Below are positions 32,801-43,560 of a DNA stretch of 64,000 nt, in pieces. Within the stretch, counting starts at the first letter, position 1. Each line of letters starts with the position of its first letter. The position numbers and the translations under genes are program-made. The stretch is from Xestospongia bergquistia (taxonomy: Eukaryota > Porifera > Demospongiae > Haplosclerida > Petrosiidae), in contig OZ014414.1 of NCBI GenBank assembly GCA_963965975.1, positions 5,989,501 to 6,053,500 of the forward strand, read 5' to 3'. A model generated the notes under the pieces. That model had not been told where the DNA came from, did not search any database, and saw only the letters and a list, made by a program, of their open reading frames with translations.

Positions 32801-35800
32801 TTTGACAGTCCTACAATCATTCAGAGCATGTGTTAACTATGCATTTCTCTGTGTATCCATTCACTAAAATTTATTTTATTGTTGTATGTGACAATTAAAA
32901 GTGATAAATGAAATTAAATGGTATCCTTTGACTTCAATAACACTAACTGTCAATCTTTGATGATGGATGTGACTGATCACATTGGTTATTTGCCTACATT
33001 TCTAGCATTCTATAAGATAGTAGTCTTCCTTAGACACTGCTGCTAATTATTCTAATCTTATATCTCTAGTTATTGTTTCACAGTAAAGTCAGTAAGTATC
33101 TTGATAATTTTCAAATGTTTGGTAGATATCTGTGTATTGTTGCATGATACATGTTTTTCAAATGACTTCCCAGTTTTCCATATGTTTACATTGTCAAGTA
33201 TGACTTATGACTATTGTAAATACATATAAATTAGGTAATGTGATAAAGCCAAATCAATTGTCTTTTTTTTGTTGGACCATTTCTGTATGTGTCCCAATAC
33301 CAATGACATGATTACATTTGTTTTATTGCCTATAACAAAGAAAGGTTGATATGTTAGACAACACTAAATATATTTTTCTGTTCATATCAGTTAATATGGC
33401 TGAAGGTGATGTATGTAAATTTGATTTTCGAGACCATGTCTTGGATCAGCAACCTACTATTGAAGAATTAATTACACATGTATAGAGTTAACTTGAAAGG
33501 GTATAAATTAATTAGCTAACAAAAATAAGCATAATTATTATCTTGTTATTAACAAATCAACTAGTTATGACCTCAATTAGGAAAATGTACTCCTATATAC
33601 ATGTTTGATATATATCACTAAATTCTCCTTCAGTTTTTAATCTCTTAGTTTCACATTGATTTATCAAAATTTTTAAACAAAACATTAGCCTGACATTATT
33701 TTATAAACTTTTAAAGTGCTTCAGAAACATTTTTAACTCCATTTTTTAACTCCATTTTTTTATTTGGACACATTCTTAATACACTGTAGTGACTGTACAT
33801 TAAATGACTTATAATAACACTGCTGTCATCATTATACTCACAAATCATATGTTTGAATTTAAAGGTTGTACGAATATTATAATAGTACACCATAATAATT
33901 TCATAGTTGCATTTTTGGTAGTATTAAATTCCTTTTTATATTTTATCACAACATGCATTGTTGTCACACAAACTGTAATGAGTTTAATAAATTTTCATTG
34001 GTTGCCTATCATATCAGTAGGTATGCATTTAAGTTATGTTATTTATAAACATTCTTCATGAATTAGATAACCTTGGGAAAATCCATGGTATCATCATTGC
34101 ACTCTATGATGAAAGTCATATAATTATAATACAATGAAAAGAACCACAAGAATGTAAGGAATCCAATGATATCAAAGTTAACTCAGTTTCAAGCAGTATA
34201 GCACAAGTTATGATTAAAATTAGTTGTGCAAAGTCAAACGGACAGAGTGTAGCTAAGTCTGAAAGAATTGTTAAAACCAAAAACCTTTCTTAATAGGTAA
34301 TTGCCATTATTATCTGAATAATTGAAAAATGCTATGACTATAGTCATAACATTTTTCAATTATTCAGATTCCTAGTTGAGCTGTTACATAGGAAAACATT
34401 CTATTGTCCATATATATAGCTGTTCCTATACTGATATTTTTCTGTTGGTAGTGAGTTTCCATTACTATAGAAGATGATAAGCCAGAACATGGAAGTGTGA
34501 CACAGAGTACTCAGCAAAACCTGTCTGGAACTACTGTTGGAGGTCATGGAGTGACTCCACAGGATGAACAAATTAATATGTATTATACTATTATTGTGCC
34601 AGGCACACTTCAAATCTCATTTAGTCCTAAGATTGTTTCAGCTGAATGTTTACTAGTAAATATCCATGCATATCACATCATTTTACTAGCCACCACATTA
34701 ATTTTGTAGTAATATAGTCTGTTATTACTGAATTGCAGTGGATATAGATCATTTTAGGCTATGACTAACATGCAACACTATCATTAATATACAAAACTTA
34801 ATTCCTAAATGAGCAGCTATAGCTTCATTGAAAGGTCATCATTATTCACTATACTTAAACATTATAGTCGATATTCACAATTTAATTTTGGTTGCATTTT
34901 ATTGTCTAATATATATATTATATATAATATAATATATTTTTTATCATTTTTTATAAATTAACTTAAAGTTATTTGATTGTTGAGAAATTCATCTTAGTTG
35001 AAGTCTATGTTGTATACATGCGTTTGTAGACAATCATCATTTTTCTGCCTGACACAATACACAGTGTGTTTGACAGTCCTACAATCATTCAGAGCATGTG
35101 TTAACTATGTACTTCACTATGTATCCATTCACTTAAATTTACTTTATTGTTGTATGTGACAAATGAAAGTGATATATGAAATTAAACAGTCTCCTTTAAT
35201 TTAAATAACACTAATTGTCAGTCTTTAATGATAGGTGTGACTGATCACATTGGTTATTTGCTTATATTTCTAGCATTCTTTTATGACATTGGTCTTCCTT
35301 AGGCACTGCTCTAATTATTCAATCTTGTATCTCTAGTCATTGTTTCACAGTAAAGTCAGTGTCTTGATAACTGTCAAATGTTTGGCTGATTTCTATGTAT
35401 TGTTGAATGATGCATGCTTTTCAAATGACTACTCATTTTTCCATTTGTTTACATTGTCAAATATGAATTACGACTATTGTAAATACATATAAATTAAGTA
35501 ATGTGATAACAAACCCACAATTATTAAGTTGATTGTCTTTTTAAGGACCATTTCTGCATGTGTGTCAATACCAATTACATCATTACACTTATTTTATTGC
35601 CTATAACAAATAAAAGCTTGATACGTTTGATCAATACTAAATATTTTTTTCTGATTTCATACCAGGTAATATGGCTGAAGGAGATGTATATGAATCTGAT
35701 TTACCAAAACATGTCTTGGATCAACAACCTACTCCTGAAGAATTAATTACACATGCTAGAACAGGGAAGTGGAAGCTACTGGGTACAAAACTAAAACTGG

Positions 35801-35991
35801 ACGATGTGAATCTAGAAGAATGTCATGATTTAGTTAGTGTGTATAAGTTATGGATTATGGAGAAAGCAAGGGAAGCAACTAGAAGGAATTTATTAAAGGC
35901 TTTATATGCTATTGGACAGCAAAATGTATTAGAGAAATATGAAGATTATCTTAGAAAATTGTTAGTTGACATGCACTATTTAATTTATTAA
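29894..35991 (+). CDS. TIR-Death protein (reverse MyD88 order), exons spread over 6 kb
   Basis: Proposed exons: 29894-30329 (TIR), 30385-30414, 30476-30514, 32171-32275 (Gly-rich) and 35666-35991 (Death), all joined in phase 1 with GT-AG borders. The total is 936 nt, 311 residues and stop. The TIR domain (1-145) differs from copies 1-5 at about 18 sites, including G25D, E37K, P41G, V46G, E75Q and F79H, but keeps Cys73 and Glu76. Residues 146-203 are a linker with SGVTAGGNITI. The Death domain (about 215-300) has W-x-L-L-G, an I-M-E-K-A helix and E-K-Y-E-D-Y-L-R near the end. MyD88 has Death first and TIR last, so the order is reversed. If left unspliced, the TIR exon ends at TGA 30337. It would act as a cytosolic adaptor or effector. 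The exon chain is an inference from phase and splice sites. Confidence 0.65.
30385..30414 (+). CDS. Small linker exon of the TIR-Death gene
   Basis: A 30-nt exon, preceded by TATTTGTAG and followed by GTAATA. In phase 1 it encodes VHVATETAQ. It has no stop in that phase and its length keeps the frame. Confidence 0.5.
30476..30514 (+). CDS. Second small linker exon of the TIR-Death gene
   Basis: A 39-nt exon between TATATAG and GTAAAC. In phase 1 it encodes HSVETNKETVIS. It is polar and probably unstructured. Confidence 0.5.
30690..32100. other. Long intron of the TIR-Death gene with transposon-like debris
   Basis: About 30695-30760 is richer in GC and has the look of a transposon end (GTCTCGTCCCCAGACC). 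A 62-codon frame follows at 30807 that I cannot place with confidence. The rest to 32100 is AT-rich. The segment 31435-31540 is repeated in the same orientation at 48224-48340. Confidence 0.3.
32171..32275 (+). CDS. Gly-rich linker exon of the TIR-Death gene
   Basis: A 105-nt exon (35 codons) following TTTTTATAG and ending before GTATGT. It encodes EDKPEHGSVTQSGHHQ, then VNVSGVTAGGNITI and HMAGQ. The second half alternates small, polar and beta-branched residues and could form a beta strand or amyloid-like contact, as RHIM-type motifs do; this is speculative. A second donor-like CAG/GTAAAT lies inside the exon after 32217. Its use would drop the Gly-rich half and shift the Death exon out of frame. 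Related copies are at 34471 (+), 43332 (-) and 47759 (-). Confidence 0.55.
32780..33390 (+). repeat. Triplicated intron block preceding the Death exons
   Basis: The block with GACAGTCCTACAATCATTCA, a GAGCATGTGTTAAC word, GATGTGACTGATCACATTGG and TTCACAGTAAAGTCAGT occurs here, at about 35060-35665 and at 40370-41227. Each copy ends in a Death exon. The Death exons therefore multiplied by segmental duplication together with about 600 bp of upstream intron. The third copy is split by a solo LTR. Confidence 0.75.
33391..33485 (+). pseudogene. Truncated Death exon 1 of the TIR-Death locus
   Basis: It follows TTCATATCAG and encodes MAEGDVCKF, then DHVLDQQPTIEELITHV, then TAG at 33483-33485, exactly where the intact exons continue with ARTxxW. 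Spliced to the Gly-rich exon it would give a 234-residue TIR protein lacking the Death fold. It may be a dead exon or a natural truncated isoform. Confidence 0.6.
33700..34075 (+). repeat. Dispersed non-coding repeat, copy 1
   Basis: The block containing an NHMFEFKGCT-like frame is similar to 44780-45090 (NHIFEFKCCT) in the same orientation. The frames are hydrophobic and unlikely to be genes. The duplication is part of the wider segmental copying of this locus. Confidence 0.45.
34471..34575 (+). pseudogene. Second Gly-rich linker exon, donor site lost
   Basis: It begins after ATTACTATAG with EDDKPEHGSVTQSTQQ, then LSGTTVGGHGVTPQD. Compared with the exon at 32171, GGNITI has been replaced and the donor GTATGT reads ATATGT, so normal splicing to the Death exon at 35666 is doubtful. 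It is probably a decayed duplicate. Confidence 0.45.
35666..35991 (+). CDS. Death-domain exon 2, intact (terminal exon of TIR-Death gene)
   Basis: It follows TTTCATACCAG and is open in phase 1 for 108 codons to TAA. The protein has a short acidic lead (MAEGDVYESDLPKHVLDQQP) and a six-helix Death-type pattern: ELITHAR, W-x-L-L-G-T-K-L-x-L, LEECHD, YKLWIMEKAR, RRNLLKALYAIG and VLEKYEDYL. Death domains bind other Death domains; candidate partners are those of the gene at 52564-63580. Its second upstream ATG is also usable, so a Death-only protein from a local promoter is possible. Confidence 0.75.
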
Positions 35992-36377
35992 GTCATATAT
36001 GGCTATGTGCAGAGAGTGGTTCCTAGTGTCTGTTTGTCCTGTATATGTAATTACATTAGTCCTTATACTAATAAAATAATCTATAGGTGACCAAGTATTT
36101 TTTTAATGTTATAGAATTTATAAATGAGGAGCTTTATAACTCTGAATAGCACTATAAGTTAGCTGAATATTTCAAAATCTTGTTTCACAGTGTAGCATAT
36201 AATATATACTATTAGAGATAGCCCTGAACTTGCTAAAGTCATCTGGTATGTACATATTATATAGTATTTATACATGATTTGATACAGAAATCTATATACA
36301 TAATTTGCCAAGGAGTGATTTGTAAAATATTGAGTCGACATTTTTGCATATAGCCTATGGCCCCTTGATTCATGACA

Positions 36378-36380
<3 letters not shown>

Positions 36381-36438
<58 letters not shown>

Positions 36439-36440
36439 GA
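36381..36440. repeat. (TA)n microsatellite
   Basis: About 50 bp of pure AT/TA repeat followed by imperfect copies. No other feature is visible from 36000 to 37000. Confidence 0.9.
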
Positions 36441-37217
36441 TATATAAGATTGTATCACCATTTACAAATTAAAGAAGCATCTACTTACTTAATTTTATCT
36501 TCCAGAAATTTTTTATCTGCCTGACATTGTAAAAGCTCTTCTTTTAGTTTTGTACCATATTCTAAGGATACGACTGTTTCTTTTAATATGTTTTTTATTG
36601 TTATATGCACTATAGAGATATAAAAATGAAATTAACCTGACTAACCTAACCATGTATGATTGAATTATAAATAGATAACACTTTGTTCAACAATTTGGTC
36701 CATGGAAAAGTTGTTATATGTATGTACTCTTTTGTATTTTAATTATAGATAATTTAGTATCAAAAGACAGCTGTGATCTATGTCTCTATGAACATTGCTA
36801 GTAGGAATAAAACAGCTGACTGTAGTTAACAAATTTAGTTTTCTGTTTAACCATACATAATGCTAGTAGTGACTTAATAAAAAACAAGCTAAAAGTATGA
36901 CATACATTGTATTTTTTGTAATATATTGTTCATACTACATTATTTCAGTTATTGATTAAAAAGTATCTTTCATTTGTAATCACAGCAATTAACAATAAGG
37001 GAATCCCTAGTGGGGAGGTGCTACCTTAATAGGCTGTATCCAAAGGAGTCAGCCTGTCACCAAAAATGTGGTCCGGGTGAAAAAATTTGGGCCTAGTTCC
37101 AGATTTTAAATTTGCAACGAAATGGTTGCAAAATTAATTCTGTCTTGCAATATTTGGACCCAAGGTTGTCGGACTGTGATAATTTGGCAAAGAGAAGTGG
37201 AATTCGACGCATGTGTG

Positions 37218-37579
37218 CTACGGAAGCCTCAGACGATTCCTATTTCCAATTTCAATATAACGGGATTATACGGAGTTTTAATGTCCGTTCTCGGCTTCTC
37301 TAAATAACAGAAATATAATATACAACCAAAGTCAGGGACCCAACCTAACTGGAAATATCTCGCTGACGCTCGATTCTAAGAGACGGCTCGTGGTACTCAC
37401 GCTCCGCATTTTATAAAGTAACAAGAAAAGCCTAGAAATGGCGCACGTGCCAAAAATGGAATTAGGAATAAGAAATTGGACTCATCAACTGGATCGTTAA
37501 TTGGAATTTTTTAAATACGCCAAGGTTCGCGGAAGAAATAAGAAAAAGGAATTTGAATGTCCGTCTGCGGCTTCCGTAG
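37218..37579. mobile_element. 362-bp inverted-repeat element (CTACGGAAGCC ends)
   Basis: The left end CTACGGAAGCCTCAGACGAT matches the complement of the right end (CTACGGAAGCCGCAGACGGA) with few differences. The interior includes a CTAAGAGACGGCTCGTGGTA stretch shared with 45990-46020 and 46767-46790. It has no coding capacity and is GC-richer than its surroundings. The target duplication is not clear. Confidence 0.6.
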
Positions 37580-37639
37580 TATACAAATCGTTTTATCACT
37601 TCTTAGGTTGTGTCTACTTAAATGGAGAGCTTTTAGCCA

Positions 37640-38460
37640 CCTATGGAAGCTTGTAACAGCAGAAAGGACGGGAACCTGACTGAGGAATCAATAAACTACA
37701 TAGAAAATGGAACTTATGCCTCAGATTGTTTTGCTAACATTAAGAGAAGTATTAGGAAAAAGGCTGCTAAACTAGCATTGAGAGAAGGAGAAGTGTAGTA
37801 TGAGAAGAAGCCAGGACAAGTTTGTATTATTTTATTTTCAATTTCTTTTTTTACTATCTTACTATAATTTATAATAGTGTTCCTGTTTTCTGACTTACTT
37901 TAAGTATCTGCATGTGATGGGAGTCAAAGAAAGAGAGACAAGTTGACAACTATGAGACCAGAGGCTACACCTATACCAGTTTATTCCTCATGGTACCACA
38001 CTGCAATTGATTTGATTGGACTATTTGTCACCTGTGTCTTAATCAGGAAATTGATATATTTTAACAATTAGTCATTATTTTACAAAATGGGTCGTAACAA
38101 CAAAAATACCTGGGATGAATATCTAGTTGGCTGTATTTTTGCCTATAACACATCCAGGTTTCTGAGAATTATTAGCAAACTGTTTTCTATTGACTGCTTT
38201 CTTTCTATTCAGGCATGAATTTTCACTGTATTCACCATTTGAAGTAATGTTTGGTCGTAAACCTGCTTTATCTGTAGATATAAACAAAAACAGACCAAAG
38301 CAGATTCAGAGAATCAAGCAGTGTAATATGGACTTGTGGTATACTGCAAGTGTCGTCAACCAGAAGAAGGTTAATTGATTGATTGAGAAGACTGTAAAGA
38401 GTGGTATCATGAAGATTGTGTTGAAGTCCTAAGTGCCATTTGGCAGACGAAGAGGCACAT
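37640..38460 (+). pseudogene. Integrase relic of a Ty3/gypsy-like retroelement (KRBA2/GIN1-like)
   Basis: The pieces are in order on the plus strand. TEESINYIENGTY and IRKKAAKLAL look like the zinc-binding lead of such integrases. CDGSQRKRDKLTTMRPEATP and SSWYHTAIDLIGLF mark the start of the catalytic domain. WDEYLVGCIFAYNTSRF and SPFEVMFGRKPALSVD mark its end. A WYHEDCVEVLSAIWQ remnant recalls the PHD-like tail of some KRBA2-like proteins. Stops and frame changes separate the pieces and most of the catalytic domain is absent, so it is a dead fragment. No LTR is visible at either side. Confidence 0.6.
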
Positions 38461-38595
38461 ATCATGAATATGCGACACTTTTATTAAAAAATCTTAATTA
38501 ATTGTAATATTGCCTACATAATATAACTTATAATTACATAACATATTATATTGTCTTTATTTAGATTAAATGTTAAATCTTATTATAATCAGATC

Positions 38596-38804
38596 AAATT
38601 GGATCTATATAGGACCATGTCTTGCTGCCAAACGTGGACCTAGGACCAAATTTTGCTGGCTAAGATTGACCTATCTCTGGAAACAAATTTTGCAGCATAG
38701 GTCTAAATTAGGCAGCAAAATTTGGTCTTAGGTCTAGATTTAACTTGCCTAAATTGGACATAGGTCCAAACTTTGCATGCAAAAAATGGGCCTAGATCCA
38801 ATTT
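38596..38804. mobile_element. 209-bp palindromic miniature element
   Basis: The left end AAATTGGATCTA and its complement at 38793-38804 bound a segment with several internal inverted words (ACCAAATTTTGCTG against CAGCAAAATTTGGT). It looks like a foldback miniature transposon. No coding potential. Confidence 0.5.
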
Positions 38805-39054
38805 TAACTAGGAACAAATTTACCATGACAGGAGAGTCTGTAAAGGAGGTAGGTTGTGGGCACAAGCGTACTTAGGACTTTTATAGCCTCCAAAAATCAT
38901 GAACGCCACGGTAATGCCTCCCAACTCCTCCTTTACGTATACACTTAATACCGCCCGTTCCATATGAATGGTATAAACTAGAGGTAGAGCCATTAATTCA
39001 ATAGTTGTAAGAGGTAAGTGTAGATTAAATATTACAGTGCAGTTAAATTGTTCT

Positions 39055-39125
39055 TTATCTTCAACCTCTTCTTCTGTAACATAGCCATCAAAATCATCTT
39101 CTGACTCAGAGTCACTATAGGCATT
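39055..39125 (-). pseudogene. piggyBac N-terminal acidic fragment
   Basis: The minus strand encodes YSDSESEDDFDGYVTEEEVE, close to SEDDFDGYIDDGE of the intact transposase at 12268-14201. No other transposase part is found beside it, so it is a small relic. Confidence 0.5.
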
Positions 39126-39129
39126 TTCT

Positions 39130-40370
39130 CAAAGTAATTAATAAAAAGTTCGGGTCCAAGGGCAGAAATCTATTCTGTACGACCCATAATTCCACTTTGT
39201 TTACTATATGATTTTGATACTAATTTTGATAGGTGGTGAACAAATTTCGCATCCATTCATACTCAGACTAAAAAGTTGAGTTAGCCTTTAAATTTGTATC
39301 TACCTTGCTAAGTTTTAGTAGGTCCAAGAAATGTATCCTTGTTAGACTACAACCTGTTTATTATTCTACACAGTAGCATTCATTTTGTATTTCATGATGT
39401 TGGTTGCTCAAGATATAATCTTATTTTTATCAAGAATTAACATGATGGAGATATATCAGAGAGGATATCATTAGTCATGGAATTGCTTAATATGTAGGGA
39501 TGGCCTGGGAAAGAAATAGTCACTACACTCAACAATCAAGAGTATTGAATCTGTATGTCTATTCATCCTTTTGTAATGTGAGAGCCAAGAGAAACCTTTT
39601 TTTCAAATTTCAGCATATCAGCATAATTATATATAAAAGTTCTTTCTTTATTTACATGTAGGGTTTCATTTAGATATCCACTATCTTCATCAAACTTGTA
39701 TGGGTTAGGAATCTCTTGACACTATATCTTCTGTAGCTACCAATGTAGTGGTGGCTGAACTCTTTAACTTCCTACTCAATGTGTAAAAATTTACAAAGTT
39801 TGTGTCCATGATATCATAGGAAAAAAATCCTGAAGCCTAATGAAAATACAATTAATGTTGTACTTACCAACTGGAAATTAACTTTGTAAAGTGCCTGAAC
39901 GATGTCATAGAGTTGTGTTTCAGACTAAATCATAAGTAATTTATTTACAATAGCAATTATACTATACATGACTGCATGCCTGCTAAAACATTTATCAATG
40001 AGAGTTTATTAATTATAACACTCATGCATGATATACCATGTGTCCTGGTATGTAATTTTGCCTTATCTTTTTCCGTAAAACTGTATAGATGTTTGTTATT
40101 GTTTAGATGAGCTATAAACACTCTTAAAAATTTATAATATTATGCAAGGAGCATAAGAGAAATAGCTAACTCCTTGACTTGATTGTATCATAGGTCTCTC
40201 AAAAATCAATGCATTTGCTAGCTTCTCATGCACTAATATTACTAGATGACTTTTATTGTTATACAGTGTTGTGGCAGAGAAATCACTGAAACAACCTGGA
40301 AACCTTAACATAGTGTCCTAAAAATATTGATAATGGAATACAAGAAACAAGAACAAGTATTTGTTTAGGA
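39130..40370. other. Stretch without recognisable features
   Basis: AT-rich sequence with no open frame of note and no repeat ends that I could recognise. Confidence 0.5.
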
Positions 40371-40511
40371 TGCATTTCTCTGTGTATCCATTCACTTAAA
40401 TTTATTTTATTGTTGTATGTGACAATTAAAAGTGATAAGTGAAATTAAATGGTATCCTTTGACTTCAATAACACTAACCGTCAATCTTTCATGATGGATG
40501 TGACTGATCAC

Positions 40512-40805
40512 TGTGATGTAGGGTAGACACTTGTGATTAGTATTAAGAGTATATCAGAACAACCATGAGGAAAACAACAATAAGAACTATAACAACACTC
40601 AATCTACTAGACACATATGGCAATGAGTATTTATACAAAATCAAAAATGAGAAGGGTTCTAGAATGTTCTAGTAACTAATTTAAGAACATGTGGTGCAGC
40701 CCTAGTATGTGATTAAATACAGATAAAATGAGAGTTTACAATAATTAACAAGGGCTATAGACATGATAAATAAACATTCACATAATAAGTCTATAGTACA
40801 CTACA
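40512..40805. mobile_element. Solo LTR with ATCAC target duplication
   Basis: The 294-bp insert begins TGTGATGTAG and ends ACACTACA. It is flanked by ATCAC at 40507-40511 and 40806-40810. TG...CA ends with a 5-bp duplication are the signature of an LTR retroelement, and with no internal region this is a solo LTR. The empty site is seen in the two paralogous blocks (near 32970 and 35235), which read GTGACTGATCACATTG without interruption. Confidence 0.8.
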
Positions 40806-41227
40806 ATCACATTGCTTATTTGCCTATATTTCTAGCATTCTATAAGATAGTAGTCTTCCTTAGACACTGCTGCTAATTATTCTAATCTTATATCTCTAGT
40901 CATTGTTTCACAGTAAAGTCAGTAAGTATCTTGATAATTTTCAAATGTTTGGCAGATATCTGTGTATTGTTGCATGATACATGTTTTTCAAATGACTTCA
41001 CAGTTTTCCATATGTTTACATTGTCAAATATAACTTATGACTATTGTAAATACATATAAATTAGGTAATGTGATAAAGCCACAATTATTAAATCAATTGT
41101 CTTCTTTTTTGTTGGACCATTTCTGTATGTGTCCCAATACCAATGACATGATTACATTTGTTTTATTGCCTATAACAAAATATAGCTCTTCAAATCACTA
41201 CAAGTATTTTTTTTGATTTCATATCAG

Positions 41228-41529
41228 GTGTTGTTGCTGAAGGTGATGTATACAAATCTGATTTACCAAATCATGTCTTGGATCAACAACCTACAATTCA
41301 AGAATTAACTAAACATGCTAGAACTGCAGATTGGAATAAGTTGGGTGTGGAACTAAAACTGGACTGTGTGTCTCTAGCTGAGTGCAATGACTATACTAGT
41401 ATGTATCAACTGTGGATTATGGAGAAAGCAAGAAAAGCTACTAGATGGAATTTATTAAATGCTTTACATGCTCTCAAATTAGGCGCTATAATTCAGAAAT
41501 ATGAAGATTATCTGAAAACAGTTAGTTGA
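41228..41529 (+). CDS. Death-domain exon 3, intact alternative terminal exon
   Basis: It follows ATTTCATATCAG and is open in phase 1 for 100 codons to TGA. It encodes VVAEGDVYKSDLPNHVLDQQ, then HARTADWNKLGVELKL, CVSLAEC, YQLWIMEKARKATRWNLLNA and IIQKYEDYL. It differs from exon 2 mainly in the loop after helix 2 and in the last third. Joined to the upstream exons in place of exon 2 it gives a 303-residue TIR-Death variant in frame. No TIR gene of its own lies between 36000 and 41228. Confidence 0.65.
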
Positions 41530-41904
41530 AGCTATTTATTTAGTCATACATGGCCCTATGTACAGAGAAAATACTTCCTAGTGTCAGTTTGTTCTGTATA
41601 TGCATCAAAATCTTAACAAATTATTCTATAGGTGACCTAATATTATTAATATTATAGCATATGAAAATGAGGAGCATTAAAGCTCTGAATAATACTGTAA
41701 AAAAAATTAGCTGAATATTTTAATATCCTGTTTTTTACTTAATCATGACAGATTTGATACACAAGATTTGCTCTAATATTTAGAAAAAATATATAGTCTT
41801 TAATCTCTTAGATAATATCTTTCCCTGGCATGTAAAGGCTTGTTTAACCTTTTCAGACAATGTAGGGGTTCCTCTCTTAAATAATAATTATTATAAACCA
41901 ACAA

Positions 41905-42015
41905 AGACCACTTTCTGTTTGGATATGATTATGAACCTTCCAAGAATATGCAGGTGTTCTGTAATATAATTTACTATTGTCAACATTATAACACCACATT
42001 CTGTTTGGACTATGG
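41905..42015 (-). repeat. Inverted, decayed copy of the TIR-gene upstream sub-repeat
   Basis: AAGACCACTTTCTGTTTGGA, then GCAGGTGTTC, then CACATTCTGTTTGG matches the complement of the repeats upstream of the TIR genes. It marks the edge of a duplicated segment in opposite orientation. Confidence 0.5.
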
Positions 42016-42129
42016 ACTTATTTATTTATTCATTTGTTCAATTGCTATAATATCAAAAGAATATTACTACTTATTATCTACCTGACACTAAGCATATTCA
42101 TTGCTTTTAATTAATAAAATGTCCTTCAG

Positions 42130-43560
42130 TAGGTAATTTTATGGTTACTCACTTCAACCTTGCTTCCATATTAATTCTTAATTTTATACAACTACCGCAA
42201 TTCAATTTGTCACATCAAATCAATTAAAAACAATGTTTCTAGCAAACAGGCAACATTTACATTTATGTATTTTTTAAAATTTTATTTGGCATACATTAAG
42301 TTGCCAAGGAGTCTTAAATTTACTACAGGAAGTTGTGTTGACTTCATACAATTATTGGAAAAACACACTTCACAAGTGTGAATTGATCTCTGCCATTTTT
42401 ATAGTGTTTCATTAACAATAAACAACAACAATCAATTGACTAGATATCAGTACAGTAGAAGGTATGTACAAAATTATTAAAAGTCATCTATAATTAAAAG
42501 TTTTTTTTGAGCCTTTATTTCAAATAATTACATAGTTTTATTTAATGATGTGCAAATACTTCTGCGACTGGAAGAAATTTTATTTTTTATTAGTATCTAT
42601 AAAAAGGAAAATATTTATGATATAAAAGTAAATATCCAATTCAGTTAGACTCTCTAAGATTAAATTGTCCTAAGATTATTTTGATGGCCTGCTCAGTTTT
42701 TAAATTCACAACTAGACTTGACAGAAACAATTGAGCAAAGACACTTTCTTGGATTACAGTACAACACTATTAGAATGTACTAGCAATGATTTAAAGAAGA
42801 GTAAAATCCTTGCATCACTTTATATTTTATTAAACATGTATTGTTACGTAAATATCCTGCTATCTTACAACAAATGATTGCTTGTTCAACAAGTTTATAT
42901 AAGTTTTAACTTTTTATGGAAGGGTTGAATGTTACTCATTACCTATTGTGATAAGTTAAACAGTTGAATTCAAAAAGTAAAACTTGAAATAATTCTCTAT
43001 GATCAACAACAACAACAAATCAAACCGTAGCTGCAATATTTAAATACAAAACTGAACAAAGTTATAAAATAAAAAGTAGCAAATTAAGATGTACTATTGA
43101 AGAATGAGTATTAACACTACTAAGTATTGTTACTAATCACAAAATAAACATAGAAAGCACCTATTAACAAATACACATGAAAATTTAACCTAACAAAAGA
43201 CACATCATAAACAATTAGTAGGTGACTAAATAAAATACAATTACAATATATTACACCTATAAACAACCCATATAACGTAAGTATTAAAGACTTATCTCAA
43301 AATAATCTGGCATAATGATAGTATAACATACCTTATCCACCACCCATGTGAATCGTTATATTACCTCCAGCAGTAACTCCAGACATGCTTACCTGATGAT
43401 GACCACTCTGTGTCACACTGCCATGTTCTGACTTATCTTCTATAGAAATGGAGATTTTTTTACCAAGAGAAAAATACCAGTAGAGGAACAGCTACATATA
43501 TAATATGCAGCATAGAATGTCCCTGTGTAACAGGTCTACTAGCAATGTGATTGATTAAAA
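42130..43560 (-). repeat. Inverted segmental copy containing a Gly-rich exon, copy A
   Basis: On the minus strand this matches 32060-32500 of the TIR-Death gene (Gly-rich exon and the following intron). On the plus strand it is a direct repeat of 46900-47930, sharing the AAGTTGCCAAGGAGTC, CACACTTCACAAGTGTG and CAATTGACTAGATATCAGTA blocks. The locus was therefore duplicated first in inverted and then in direct orientation. Confidence 0.6.
43332..43439 (-). pseudogene. Gly-rich exon, inverted copy A
   Basis: It encodes EDKSEHGSVTQSGHHQ, then VSMSGVTAGGNITIHMGGG, then TAA just before the donor GTATGT. An internal CAG/GTAAGC donor is stronger than in the other copies. There is no TIR exon upstream of it on this strand, so it is an orphan. 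Confidence 0.5.

Noticed and set aside
33804-34061. An 85-codon frame with a relative at 44849
   Set aside because: The two frames differ by gaps and substitutions without a coding pattern, and both lie in duplicated intron sequence.
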